Shown one piece after another: positions 53,495-62,399 of a DNA stretch of 64,000 nt. Numbering within the stretch: position 1 is the stretch's first letter; every line of letters begins with the position of its first letter. Source of the stretch: Castellaniella hirudinis (GTDB taxonomy: Bacteria; Pseudomonadota; Gammaproteobacteria; Burkholderiales; Burkholderiaceae_B); assembly GCF_042651965.1 (NCBI RefSeq), contig NZ_JBHSDY010000005.1, positions 186,001-250,000 on the forward strand. Reading direction: 5' to 3'. A program made the translations under genes and the position numbers. Below the pieces are notes generated by a model, which was not told the origin of the DNA, searched no databases, and saw nothing but the letters and a program-made list of their open reading frames with translations.

Positions 53495-54373
53495 ATGAGC
53501 TGGTTTGAAAAGATCCTCCCCCCGCGCATCAACCGCAACAGCGATTCGGCCTCCAAGCGTGTGCCCGAAGGCTTGTGGGTGAAATGCCCGTCCTGCGAGT
53601 CCGTCCTGTACAAGGAAGACCTGCAGGCGACCCTGAACGTCTGCCCCAAGTGCAGCCACCACATGCGCCTCGGCGCCCGGGCGCGCATCGACGCGCTGCT
53701 GGACGCGGACGGCCGGGTGGAAATCGGCGCCCAGACGCGCCCCATGGACCCGCTGAAGTTCAAGGACTCGCGCAAATACCCGGAACGCGTCGCCGAAGCC
53801 GTCAAGCAGACCGGCGAGACCGAGGCGATGGTGGTGATGAGCGGCACGGTGCTGTCGGTGCCGGCGGTGCTGGCGTGCTTCGAGTTCGCCTTCATGGGCG
53901 GTTCGATGGGCTCGGTGGTGGGCGAACGCTTCGCCCGCGGCGTCCAGGAAGCCATCGACCGGCGTCTGCCCTTCATCTGCGTGTCGTCCTCGGGCGGCGC
54001 GCGCATGCAGGAGTCCCTGTTCTCGCTGATGCAGATGGCCAAGACCACCGCCATGCTGCATCAGTTGTCCGAAGCCGGGCTGCCCTTCATCAGCGTCCTG
54101 ACCGACCCGACGATGGGCGGGGTGTCCGCCTCTTTCGCCTTCATGGGCGACGTGGTGCTGGCTGAACCCAATGCCTTGATCGGCTTCGCCGGTCCGCGCG
54201 TGATCGAGCAGACCGTACGCGAAAAACTGCCGGAAGGCTTCCAGCGCGCCGAATTCCTGCTGGAAAAGGGCGCCATCGACCGCGTGATCGACCGCCGCGA
54301 AATGCAAGCCGAACTGGCCCACTTGCTGGCGCTGTTCACGCGCCAGCCGATCGAGGTCGTCCGGGCGGCGTGA
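53495..54373 (+). CDS. accD: Acetyl-CoA carboxylase carboxyltransferase beta subunit
   Basis: A 292-residue subunit that with AccA transfers CO2 to acetyl-CoA. The zinc ribbon Cys31, Cys34, Cys50 and Cys53 (CPSC ... CPKC) leads the crotonase-fold domain (SSGGARMQESLFSLMQMAKT, PTMGGVSASFAFMGD). It is the last gene of the trpBA-accD operon, ahead of a strong terminator. ATG 53495 opens MSWFEKILPP. Confidence 0.97.
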   Translation: MSWFEKILPPRINRNSDSASKRVPEGLWVKCPSCESVLYKEDLQATLNVCPKCSHHMRLGARARIDALLDADGRVEIGAQTRPMDPLKFKDSRKYPERVAEAVKQTGETEAMVVMSGTVLSVPAVLACFEFAFMGGSMGSVVGERFARGVQEAIDRRLPFICVSSSGGARMQESLFSLMQMAKTTAMLHQLSEAGLPFISVLTDPTMGGVSASFAFMGDVVLAEPNALIGFAGPRVIEQTVREKLPEGFQRAEFLLEKGAIDRVIDRREMQAELAHLLALFTRQPIEVVRAA

Positions 54374-54394
54374 TCCATCTCTGCAGTAAGAATT

Positions 54395-54442
54395 AAAAAC
54401 ACCTCAAAAATTGGGCATCGGCCTGGTTTTTGAGGTGTTTTT
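54395..54442. terminator. Bidirectional Rho-independent terminator
   Basis: AAAAACACCTCAAAAA (54395-54410) and TTTTTGAGGTGTTTTT (54427-54442) are perfect complements with a 16-base loop. A-tracts and T-tracts on both sides let it stop accD transcripts on the plus strand and the convergent ABC operon on the minus strand. Confidence 0.93.
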
Positions 54443-54465
54443 CATGGAAAGGCCTGAAACTGCGG

Positions 54466-55344
54466 TCAGGATTCCATGGTCTGCACATACCGGCGGTGAA
54501 TGAGCCAGTTCGACAGGAGCGCCATGACCAGGGTGGCGCAGACGAGGACCAAGGCCATGGCCGAACCGAAGGGCCAGTTCGACGAGCGCGTGATCTGATC
54601 GTATAGCGCGGGCGCCATCATGGTGACCCCCGTGCCGCCGAGCAGCACAGGCGTTGCGTAGGCATTCATGCAGAGGATGAAGACCAGCATCGTGCCGGCG
54701 GCAACGCCCGGCGCCACGATCGGCAGCAGAATCCTGAAGAAGGTGGTGCGAAAATCTGCACCCAGGTTCCGGGCGGCTTCCTCGACGGAAAAGTCGACCC
54801 CTTCCAGGATGCTTTGCAGGGTCAGGATCATATAGGGCATCACGACGGCCGTCGTGCTCAAGACCACGGCAAACGGCGTGTAGAGCAGCCGCAGCGGCTG
54901 GTCGATCAGCCCCAGCATGGACAGCAATGCGTTGGCGACGCCGGCATTGCTCAACACCACCATCCACCCAGCCGCCCGTACGACGCCTCCAACCATCAGC
55001 GGGAACACCAGGAGGATGATCCACAGACTCTTGTAGCGGCTTTGCGTCCTGGCAAGAAAATAGGCGACTGGAAATCCGAGCGTCGCAGCCAGGGCTGTAC
55101 AGAGCGCGGATATCCAGAGTGTCGTGAACAGGACATGCCGGTAATAGGGGTCAGTCCAGAATTTCAGGTAGTTGTCGATCGTCCAGGCGCTGGCCATCAT
55201 GTCGACCGGATCAAAGTGATTGAAGCTGTACCGGAAGACCAGCAGGACGGGGAGAATGATGATGACGAGCACTACGAGCGATGCGGGGAAGGCGAGGCCG
55301 GGGCCCAGCAGGCGTGCCTGGGATGTGGGTGCTGATCGGGACAT
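54466..55344 (-). CDS. Spermidine/putrescine-type ABC permease (PotB-like)
   Basis: A 292-residue permease with about six membrane helices and the EAA motif SVEEAARNLGADFRTTFFRILLPIVAPG. It is the last gene of the operon that begins with the Tat-exported binding protein, and lies 15 bp after the ATPase gene. Substrate unknown. Confidence 0.92.
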   Translation of the reverse strand: MSRSAPTSQARLLGPGLAFPASLVVLVIIILPVLLVFRYSFNHFDPVDMMASAWTIDNYLKFWTDPYYRHVLFTTLWISALCTALAATLGFPVAYFLARTQSRYKSLWIILLVFPLMVGGVVRAAGWMVVLSNAGVANALLSMLGLIDQPLRLLYTPFAVVLSTTAVVMPYMILTLQSILEGVDFSVEEAARNLGADFRTTFFRILLPIVAPGVAAGTMLVFILCMNAYATPVLLGGTGVTMMAPALYDQITRSSNWPFGSAMALVLVCATLVMALLSNWLIHRRYVQTMES

Positions 55345-55359
55345 GATGCGCTCTCCCGG

Positions 55360-56409
55360 TCAGGAAAACAGGATGCAGTCGCCTGCCTGAAAGCAGGCAT
55401 GGGCGCGGTCCCCCGCGCGACGCGGGACCGTACTGAATTCTGCGGAATTGCTGACCAGGCTGGAGATCCGCTCGCCGCTGTCGAGGCGCATGTGGATGGA
55501 GAGCACCGAGCCCAGGTAGGTCACGGATTCGATGACGCCTGGCAGCGCATTGTCGACCTGCGCGCCGGCGACCAGGCGCACCCGTTCCGGCCGGATGCCG
55601 ACATGCCTGATGTCCTGAGTCAGCCGGGCGGCCCGCACCTGCGCGCCGTGGGCGCTCTGGAACAGATCGTGGCTTACGGTCTGTCCTTCGAAGAAGTTCA
55701 TTTTGCCCAGGAAATCCGCGACGAAGAGATTTGCCGGGCGCTCGTACACGTCCTCGGGCGCGCCGATCTGCTGCACCACGCCATTGTTCATGATGGCCAT
55801 GCGATCGGATATGGCCATGGCCTCGTCCTGGTCATGGGTCACGAAGATCGTGGTCAGACCAAGGCGCTGTTGCAGCGTGCGGATTTCTTCCCGCACTTCC
55901 ACGCGCAGGCTGGCATCCAGATTGGACAGGGGCTCGTCCAGCAGGAATACCTTCGGCTGGATTGCCAGGGCGCGCGCGATCGCCACGCGCTGCTGCTGTC
56001 CGCCGGACAGTTGGCGCGGATAGCGGTCTTTCAGGCGCGTCATGTGCAGCATGTCCAGCACCTGCCGGATGCGCCCGTCTCGTTCGGACATGGGCACCTT
56101 GTGCATTTCCAGACCGAACGCGACGTTCTGCGTCACCGTCATATGGGGAAACAAGGCATATCGCTGGAACACCATGCCGGTATTTCTCTTGTGCACCGGC
56201 ACATGGGTCACTTCGGTCCCGCCGATGTGGATGGCGCCGGCCGTGGGCTCTATGAAGCCGGCGATCATGCGCAGCGTGGTCGTCTTGCCGCATCCGCTGG
56301 GGCCGAGAAAGGCGATGAGTTCGCCGTCAGCGATGTCGAGCGTGACCGCTTCCACGGCCACCGAGTCGCCGAACTGCTTGCGTAGATCTTGTATGGATAC
56401 GTGCGCCAT
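55360..56409 (-). CDS. Spermidine/putrescine-type ABC ATPase (PotA-like)
   Basis: A 349-residue ATPase: Walker A GPSGCGKTT, Q-loop VFQRYALFPHMTV, signature LSGGQQQR, Walker B VFLLDEPLSNLDA, switch VTHDQDEA, and a C-terminal TOBE regulatory domain (about 270-345). It serves the two flanking permeases. Confidence 0.95.
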   Translation of the reverse strand: MAHVSIQDLRKQFGDSVAVEAVTLDIADGELIAFLGPSGCGKTTTLRMIAGFIEPTAGAIHIGGTEVTHVPVHKRNTGMVFQRYALFPHMTVTQNVAFGLEMHKVPMSERDGRIRQVLDMLHMTRLKDRYPRQLSGGQQQRVAIARALAIQPKVFLLDEPLSNLDASLRVEVREEIRTLQQRLGLTTIFVTHDQDEAMAISDRMAIMNNGVVQQIGAPEDVYERPANLFVADFLGKMNFFEGQTVSHDLFQSAHGAQVRAARLTQDIRHVGIRPERVRLVAGAQVDNALPGVIESVTYLGSVLSIHMRLDSGERISSLVSNSAEFSTVPRRAGDRAHACFQAGDCILFS

Positions 56410-56412
56410 TTT

Positions 56413-57276
56413 TTACACTACCTGACTTAATTTGACGAAGCGGTCGGTCACCAGCATGATCAGACCGAGCAGCACGATCTGGATTGCAGCGACTGCGGCG
56501 ATGGCCGGGTCCAGATTGAATTGCAGATACTGCATCACCACGACCGGCAGCGTCGTGCGGCCCGGTCCGGCCAGCGACAGGGACAGCTCGAGGTTTTCGA
56601 AGGACACCACGAAGCTGAACAGGGTGGCGGCCACGACGGCGGGTCGCATCATGGGCAAGGTGACCCGCAGAAAGGCGACCCGGCCGTTGGCGCCCAGATT
56701 TCGGGCGGCTTCCTCAATCGAGGGGTCCAGGCCCACCAGGCTGGCGGAGACCAGCCGGACCGTCCAGGGAATGGTCAGGCAGACATGCGCCAGGACCAGG
56801 CCGCTGTAGGTGCCGACGACCTGGGCGTCGAGCCATTCTTCTGCATTCAGGTAGAACAGGTAGATCGCGATACCGGCCACGATGCCCGGCATGAGGATGG
56901 GAGAGAGCAGCAGTGTATTGATCCATTTGGCCCCGGGCACCCGGAACCGGACGATGCCCACCGCCGCCAGGACGCCCAGGATGACCCCGCATACGGCGGC
57001 GTAGATTGCAACCTGGATGCTCAGCAGGAAACCGGACGTGAAGGCCTCGTTTTCCCATGCTTTGACGTACCAGGACAGGGTATAGCCCGAAGGGGGGAAG
57101 TACATGATCGGATCGCGGAAGAAGCTCAGCCAGACCACGAAGATCAAGGGGCACAGGATGTAGAAGAACATCAGGGCTACGAAGGCCCGGTGGATGACGC
57201 GGCCCCAGGCAATGCGTCGACGCCTGGCGGGCGTGTGGCGTGCCGGAGCTGCATGTGTGGCCTTGGGGCTCATCAT
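56413..57276 (-). CDS. Spermidine/putrescine-type ABC permease (PotC-like)
   Basis: A 287-residue permease. A basic N-terminus (RHTPARRRRIAWG) precedes six helices; EAA motif SIEEAARNLGANGRVAFLRVTLP. It is separated from the ATPase start by 3 bp and from the amidohydrolase by 13 bp, so the hydrolase is inside the transporter operon. Confidence 0.92.
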   Translation of the reverse strand: MMSPKATHAAPARHTPARRRRIAWGRVIHRAFVALMFFYILCPLIFVVWLSFFRDPIMYFPPSGYTLSWYVKAWENEAFTSGFLLSIQVAIYAAVCGVILGVLAAVGIVRFRVPGAKWINTLLLSPILMPGIVAGIAIYLFYLNAEEWLDAQVVGTYSGLVLAHVCLTIPWTVRLVSASLVGLDPSIEEAARNLGANGRVAFLRVTLPMMRPAVVAATLFSFVVSFENLELSLSLAGPGRTTLPVVVMQYLQFNLDPAIAAVAAIQIVLLGLIMLVTDRFVKLSQVV

Positions 57277-57289
57277 CTTTCCTCCTGGT

Positions 57290-58525
57290 TTACAGGCTGT
57301 TGCGCACGAATGAGCCGCCTTTCATGACTGCTGACAGACCGGCATCGGGCTTTGCAAGGAGCCCGATGTCATCGATGGGCGAGCCGTTCACGATGACCAG
57401 GTCCGCCAGGGCGCCGGGCGCGATGACGCCGATCTGTCCTTGCATGCCCAGTACCTCCGCGCCGATGGTCGTGGCGCTTTCGATGATTTCCCAAGGAGAA
57501 AGGACGCGCGCCCGCAGGTTGAACTCCTCGTTCTGGTGGAGGTGGGACTCGCCCAGCAGGTCCGTTCCATACCCCATCTTGACGCCGTGGCGCCGGAAAA
57601 TTTCCAGAGATTCAAACCCGGCATCGCGTACGCTGGTGAGCTTGGCGATTGCCGAAGGCGACAGGTCGTAGCTGTCGCTATAGCGGGTGAGGATCGCGAA
57701 GGTGGCCAGGGTAGGCACGGCATAGACGCGCTTCTCGGCCATGAGCGCGGCCGTCTCGTCATCGATGAGATTGCCGTGTTCGATGGTGCGTACGCCGCAG
57801 GTGACGGCGTGCCGGATCGAAGCCGCGGAGTAGGCATGCGCCATGACGTAGGAGCCGCGCGCGGTCGCCTCGCCGACGATCGCCAGCAGCTCGGGGGCGG
57901 AAAACCCCAGGGTGCCGATGCTGTCCGTGGGCGAGGAAACGCCGCCGCTGGCCATGACCTTGATGTGGTCGGCCCCCATCTTGAACTCTTCGCGGGCCGC
58001 GCGCAGCACATTGTCCACGCCGTCGCAAACCCGGCTGAGCGCGCCCAGGCGGCTGCAGCACGGGCAGCCTGGGTCAAGGTAGTCGAGGCGCATGCGCGTG
58101 TCGCCGTTGCCGGCCGTTTGGCTCAGCGATTTGCCGGCCACGAACAGACGCGGTCCGTCGACGATCCCTTCTTCGACGGCGCTCTTCAGCGCAAAGCCCG
58201 CACCGCCAGCATCACGCACCGTGGTGAAACCCCTGTGCAGCATGCCTTTGAGGATCGGGACGGCCTTGAGTGCGACCCGGATGTTCGGCACCAGGGGCTG
58301 TGCTCCGAGGTTGAGTTGGGTCGCCATGACGTGTACGTGCAGGTCGATCAGGCCGGGCAGGACAGTCCGGCCTTTGAGGTCGATGCTGCGCGCTGCGGCA
58401 GAGGAGGCCGGGCGATCGGACACCTCCTTGATCCGGCCTGCTTCGATGACGATGTCGCGGCCCTCCAACCTGTCCCGTGCGGGCAGGTCGAGCAGGGTCG
58501 CGTTTTTCAGGATGAGGGCGTCCAT
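57290..58525 (-). CDS. Metal-dependent amidohydrolase of the transporter operon
   Basis: A 411-residue cytoplasmic amidohydrolase related to prolidase/imidazolonepropionase-like enzymes. Binuclear metal site: His63 and His65 (GLIDLHVHV), probable carboxylated Lys189 (ADHIKVMASGG), His230 (MAHAYS), His250 (TIEHGN), Asp322 (MGYGTD). An unusual cysteine group lies just before the active-site loop: Cys154, 156, 157 and 167 (DPGCPCCSRLGALSRVCDG). Sitting between permease and binding-protein genes, it probably hydrolyses what the transporter brings in. Substrate unknown; dipeptide- or cyclic-amide-like compounds are plausible. Confidence 0.88.
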   Translation of the reverse strand: MDALILKNATLLDLPARDRLEGRDIVIEAGRIKEVSDRPASSAAARSIDLKGRTVLPGLIDLHVHVMATQLNLGAQPLVPNIRVALKAVPILKGMLHRGFTTVRDAGGAGFALKSAVEEGIVDGPRLFVAGKSLSQTAGNGDTRMRLDYLDPGCPCCSRLGALSRVCDGVDNVLRAAREEFKMGADHIKVMASGGVSSPTDSIGTLGFSAPELLAIVGEATARGSYVMAHAYSAASIRHAVTCGVRTIEHGNLIDDETAALMAEKRVYAVPTLATFAILTRYSDSYDLSPSAIAKLTSVRDAGFESLEIFRRHGVKMGYGTDLLGESHLHQNEEFNLRARVLSPWEIIESATTIGAEVLGMQGQIGVIAPGALADLVIVNGSPIDDIGLLAKPDAGLSAVMKGGSFVRNSL

Positions 58526-58559
58526 GGGTCAGTTGTGAGATCAGACAGTCGGAAGGGGC

Positions 58560-59624
58560 TCAAAGGCCAAATTTGAATTCCTTTGCCCAGAAATCCAGCA
58601 AGGCCTGTTTTTCGGCGATGACCTTGTGGTAGTCCAGCTTCATGAAGCGCTTGCGCTCTTCGTCCGTGAAAGAGACGTTCGCGGCCAGCTCTGCGGGCAG
58701 GTCGGCGTTTCGGACGGTAGGCGCGTAGCCGAACGATTCGGCGAACCCTCGCTGTGCGGCGGGTTCCAATGCGGCGTTCAGATAGGCATAGGCGCAGTCG
58801 AGCGATTTGCTGTTCCTGGTCGCTGCGACCATGAAAGTCGTCGTGACGGATCCTTCTTCGGGAAAGACGAGCTCCAGCGGCAGGCCGGCTTTCTTCCATT
58901 GCAGGCCGCGCGCCTTCCAGATGCAGCTCATCCAGACATCGCCCGACTTCAAGGCCACGGCAAGCGCCTCGTTGGACGGGAAGACCTTGGGTTCGTTCTT
59001 GCGTAATTCCCGCAGGAATTTGTAGGCCGGGTCGAAGCTCGAGCCGTCTCCGCCGCCCGCCAGGGTTGAAAACAGCACATTATGCAGATCAGGGGTGTTG
59101 GAGAAGGCGAAGCGCCCGCGATACTTGGGATTCAACGCATCGCGCAGGGAGGCGGGGCGATCCATGCGCTCCGGGTTGTAAACCAGCGCCATGGCGCTGT
59201 AGAAGTGGGGCACGGCGTACGACACGCGGAAATCTTCGTACACGTTCGCCAAGTTGGGCACGTGCGCCTCGTCGACGGGCGCCAGGGTGCCCGCTTCAGA
59301 CATTTCGAGCATGTCGATGTCGCCGAGTGTGGAAATATCCATTGCGGCGCGGTGCGCATTGCGCGATGCGCGCATCTTGGTCATGCGGCTCGTATAGTCG
59401 CCGACGTCATAGATGATGGAGCCGCCTGCGGGTTTGACGTAGGGCTCGGTGATGTACTTGTCGAACAGGGTCTGATTGTCCCCGCCCCAGGTGCCTACGA
59501 CCAGATCCTTGCAGGACACGCCTTTTCCGGCAGCCAGGCTCAGGCCTGGAATCCAGGGCGCTGTGGCGAGCGCCCCCATGCTTGAGGTCAGCGCGAGAAA
59601 GCGCCTGCGATCCATTCCATTCAT
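58560..59624 (-). CDS. PotD-like ABC substrate-binding protein with Tat signal
   Basis: A 354-residue periplasmic binding protein. The N-terminus MDRRRFLALTSS has the twin-arginine motif (Arg6-Arg7-x-Phe-Leu), so it should be exported folded by Tat. The mature part is SBP_bac_8-like (LVVGTWGGDNQTLFDKYI, YNPERMDRPASLRDALNPKYRGRFAFSN). First gene of the operon. Two ATGs (59624, 59615) are in frame; the first is used here. Confidence 0.9.
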   Translation of the reverse strand: MNGMDRRRFLALTSSMGALATAPWIPGLSLAAGKGVSCKDLVVGTWGGDNQTLFDKYITEPYVKPAGGSIIYDVGDYTSRMTKMRASRNAHRAAMDISTLGDIDMLEMSEAGTLAPVDEAHVPNLANVYEDFRVSYAVPHFYSAMALVYNPERMDRPASLRDALNPKYRGRFAFSNTPDLHNVLFSTLAGGGDGSSFDPAYKFLRELRKNEPKVFPSNEALAVALKSGDVWMSCIWKARGLQWKKAGLPLELVFPEEGSVTTTFMVAATRNSKSLDCAYAYLNAALEPAAQRGFAESFGYAPTVRNADLPAELAANVSFTDEERKRFMKLDYHKVIAEKQALLDFWAKEFKFGL

Positions 59625-59765
59625 GTCCGTCTCCTGTCATTTGTGAGCTGCGCCGCTATTGGTTGCGACGTCTGAGGCCGCCGAGGGGTGGGGCTTCGAC
59701 AAAGTGTAGGAGAACCAGTACATATAGTAAAATGAATATATATGATCGGAGCATAATTAAAATAT
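59625..59765. promoter_or_regulatory. Divergent control region, LysR versus ABC-amidohydrolase operon
   Basis: The 141-bp gap is notably AT-rich at its right half (59715-59765; ATATAGTAAAATGAATATAT and TAATTAAAATATATGG), unlike its surroundings. Such divergent gaps usually carry the T-N11-A sites of the LysR regulator. I see several ATAT repeats but no single convincing operator. Confidence 0.5.
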
Positions 59766-60719
59766 ATGGAAAAAAAAGAGAAGAATTCCTTCAGAAAGCT
59801 CAGCCTTCATCAGGCGGATCTGCTCTACCGCGTGATCAATTCCCGCACGCTGACCGATGCGGCGGCGGCCATGCATATCTCCCAGCCGGCGGTCAGCAAG
59901 CAGCTCCAGACCCTGCAGCAGTCTCTGGGCATCAAGCTGTTCCATCGACAGGGCAATCGCCTGGTTCCTACGGCGGAGTCATTGCTGTTGGCGGAGCAGG
60001 TCGGGCGCGCCCACGCTTCGGTCGAAGTGCTCAACCGGCTCGCAGCCAACATCCGCAATCTCCAGCATGGCGAGCTTTCAATCTGCGCCAGCCCTTCAAT
60101 CGCCACCCATTGGCTGTCCCGGGCCTTGGCTCCGTTCTGGGATATCAGCCAGCTCGACGTCCGGCTGAACATTGCCAACAGCGTGGCCGTCATGGATTTC
60201 GCCGAGACCGGCCAGGTTGACCTGGGTATCGGCGTCAAGCTCATGGACCGCCCATCGGCTGTCCAGACCGAGCTTTTCACCATGTATGTGTCTTGCCTGG
60301 TCCCGAGGCATCATGCCCTGGGCCGCCGCCAGCGCCTGATGCTCGATGACCTGGTGGGGTATCCGTTCATCCTGGGGACGGGTCTGGAGATCGAACAGAT
60401 CATCGGTCCGCATTTTCAGCGGGGGCCGCTGTCGCGCAATGTGCGCTGCCGGGTCGAAATGTCCGTCACGGCCTGCCAGATGGCCAAGCAATCTGATTGC
60501 ATCGCGGTCGTGGACAGCCTGGCGGCGGACTACTATACCGATGAGCATTACGTGAGCGTGCCTATCTGGCCCCGGCTGCTTCTACCCGTGTGCCTGGTCA
60601 CTTCGAGCACGGGGGCGCAGAGCATCGCCACTCAGACGCTGATCGAGCACCTGCGCGCCGTGGCCTTCAGGGAAAGCGCTCAGGCGGATCAGGTTCGATC
60701 GCCGGCACGGCCTGCCTAG
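59766..60719 (+). CDS. LysR-family transcriptional regulator
   Basis: A 317-residue LTTR. The helix-turn-helix is at about 14-70 (RTLTDAAAAMHISQPAVSKQLQTLQQSLGIKLF); the remainder is the effector-binding domain. It is divergent from the ABC-amidohydrolase operon and is its likely activator. The stop codon TAG (60717-60719) is formed at the edge of the inserted MITE-like element; the empty site would also give TAG, so the protein is probably intact. Confidence 0.92.
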   Translation: MEKKEKNSFRKLSLHQADLLYRVINSRTLTDAAAAMHISQPAVSKQLQTLQQSLGIKLFHRQGNRLVPTAESLLLAEQVGRAHASVEVLNRLAANIRNLQHGELSICASPSIATHWLSRALAPFWDISQLDVRLNIANSVAVMDFAETGQVDLGIGVKLMDRPSAVQTELFTMYVSCLVPRHHALGRRQRLMLDDLVGYPFILGTGLEIEQIIGPHFQRGPLSRNVRCRVEMSVTACQMAKQSDCIAVVDSLAADYYTDEHYVSVPIWPRLLLPVCLVTSSTGAQSIATQTLIEHLRAVAFRESAQADQVRSPARPA

Positions 60720-60879
60720 TGTCCTGTTTGGTTAGTTCGTGCATTCAGATTCGGATGCATGGGCTTGTCAGGCAAGGCGCAAACCGCAGCGATAGCCAGG
60801 CTATCGCGAGAATTTGCAACGCAGTATGGCGAGCCCAGGCGCCGAAGATGAGTATTTGAATTAGCCAAACAGGACACTA
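60717..60879. mobile_element. 163-bp MITE-like element with 15-bp terminal inverted repeats
   Basis: TAGTGTCCTGTTTGG (60717-60731) and CCAAACAGGACACTA (60865-60879) are perfect inverted repeats. The outer TA on each side fits an IS630/Tc1-type TA duplication, and the flanks C and G show that the empty target was CTAG. The inside has a perfect 9-bp stem GCGATAGCC-A-GGCTATCGC (60788-60806) and no coding capacity. It separates the LysR and MFS genes. Confidence 0.82.
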
Positions 60880-62274
60880 GCCCCGCGCCACGAAGTGATC
60901 GCCCGCATCCTTGGGCAGCCGCACCGTGTCGATCAACCCGATCAGGGCGATCACGGCGGCGATCATGAAGGCGGCGCGATAGGGAAACACCGGTCCGGTG
61001 ATGTCCAGCGCGCCGGCCAGTGCGTCGCCCACGCGGATCGCCAGGGCCCCCAGCGTGATGCCGGCCGCCATGGCAAGCCGCGTGACAACGTTGAACAGCC
61101 CGTTGGCGTCGGCCATGCGGGTCTCGGTTACGTCGGCGAAGGCGAGCGTGCCCAGGCAGGTGAACTGCATCGAGCGGGCCATGCCGTGGATGAACAGGAT
61201 GGGCAGCAGCACGGCCAGCGGCAGCGTCGGGGTCAGCAGCGCACAGGCGGCCAGGCTGGCCGCCGCCAGCAGTCCGTTCCACAGCATCACCTGCCGATAG
61301 CCGAAACGGCGCAGAATGGGCGTGGTCACCGCCTTCATGCCCAGGTTGCCGGCAAACACCACCAGCAACAGCAAACCCGCCTGAAAGGCGTCCAGGCCGA
61401 AGCCCAGCTGCAGCATCAGCGGCAGCAGGAAGGGCAGGCTGCTGATTGCCATCCGCGTGGCCGAGCCGCCCAGCATCACGACGCGAAAGGTGGCGATGCG
61501 CATGGGCGTCAGGCTCAGCATCGGGGCTGCTGCGCGGCGCAGGTGCCGCAGCGCGGCCAGGATCAGGGCCATGCCGCAGGCCAGCAGGGCAAACCCGGCG
61601 GCATTGACCGAGGCGGCCAGCCATTCCAGCGCGCCCAGCAGGCCGAAGATGCCCAGGCCGCACAGGATGAAGCCGGTCCAGTCGAAGGGCTGGCGCGGCG
61701 GCGGCTCTATCGTCGGGATCAGCCACAGCGCCAGACCCAGGCCCAGAATGCCCAGGGGCACATTGAGAAAGAAGATCCAGTGCCAGTGCAGATGGCTGGC
61801 GATGAAGCCGCCCAGCGGCGGCGCGATCACCGGCGCCACCAGGGCCGGCCAGACCAGGTTGGACATTGCCACCATGCGCTGCGAGGGCGGCGTATAGCGC
61901 AGCACCAGCAGCCGGCCGACGGGCACCATCAGCGCGCCGCTGGCGCCTTGCAGCACTCGCAGGGCGATGAAGGCATCCAGGCTTTCAACCAGACCGCAGC
62001 CCAATGAGGTCAGGGTGAAGCCGGCGATGGCGGCGGCGAACACACGGCGTGGGCCGTAGCGGTCGGTCACCCAGCCGCTGACCGGGATGAAGGCCCCCAG
62101 CGCCAGCAGGTAGGCGCTGATGGCGATGTTCAGTTGCACTGCGTCGACGCCGAACGAACGGCCCATGTCCGGCAGGGCGGTGGCGATGATGTTGCCGTCC
62201 AGCGTCTCCATGAACATGGCGCCGGTGACGAGAAAGGTCACCAGCCGCAGGCGTGTGTCCTGGAGTACGCTCAT
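60877..62274 (-). CDS. MFS transporter, DHA2-like drug/metabolite exporter
   Basis: A 465-residue major facilitator with about 14 membrane helices. ETLDGNIIATALPDMGRSFG near the N-terminus and SGWVTDRYGPRRVF (motif A) are typical of EmrB/DHA2 proton antiporters; LVAPVIAPPLGGFI is the antiporter motif C region. The TAG stop lies in the end of the MITE-like element. MSVLQDTRLRL at 62274 is chosen over the longer ORF. Whether it works with the neighbouring LysR gene is unclear. Confidence 0.9.
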   Translation of the reverse strand: MSVLQDTRLRLVTFLVTGAMFMETLDGNIIATALPDMGRSFGVDAVQLNIAISAYLLALGAFIPVSGWVTDRYGPRRVFAAAIAGFTLTSLGCGLVESLDAFIALRVLQGASGALMVPVGRLLVLRYTPPSQRMVAMSNLVWPALVAPVIAPPLGGFIASHLHWHWIFFLNVPLGILGLGLALWLIPTIEPPPRQPFDWTGFILCGLGIFGLLGALEWLAASVNAAGFALLACGMALILAALRHLRRAAAPMLSLTPMRIATFRVVMLGGSATRMAISSLPFLLPLMLQLGFGLDAFQAGLLLLVVFAGNLGMKAVTTPILRRFGYRQVMLWNGLLAAASLAACALLTPTLPLAVLLPILFIHGMARSMQFTCLGTLAFADVTETRMADANGLFNVVTRLAMAAGITLGALAIRVGDALAGALDITGPVFPYRAAFMIAAVIALIGLIDTVRLPKDAGDHFVARG

Positions 62275-62349
62275 GGGGTGCGCCCGGGGTGTGGCGTGAT
62301 GCCTCGGTCGTTTCGCATGGTCTGGTCTGTTTCTTTGGAAATGCAGTCG

Positions 62350-62382
62350 AAAAAAATGCCCGAAACAGAGTTTCGGGCATTT
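62350..62382 (-). terminator. Rho-independent terminator of rne
   Basis: AAATGCCCGAAAC (62354-62366) and GTTTCGGGCATTT (62370-62382) form a perfect stem with loop AGA, followed on the minus strand by a run of T (complement of 62351-62356). It lies 18 bp past the rne stop. Confidence 0.92.
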
Positions 62383-62399
62383 TGCCTGAGGCTGCTGCC

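Noticed and set aside
60717..60719. LysR gene truncated by the mobile element
   Set aside because: The reconstructed empty site CTAG gives the same TAG stop, so the C-terminus is probably unchanged.
54466..60719. A genomic island
   Set aside because: Composition looks only slightly different by eye and no integrase, tRNA or direct-repeat boundaries were seen; only a small non-autonomous element marks one end.
60717..60879. An intact insertion sequence or a tRNA-like gene in the 163-bp element
   Set aside because: There is no room for a transposase, and the internal stem does not fold as a tRNA cloverleaf. It is best seen as a non-autonomous element.
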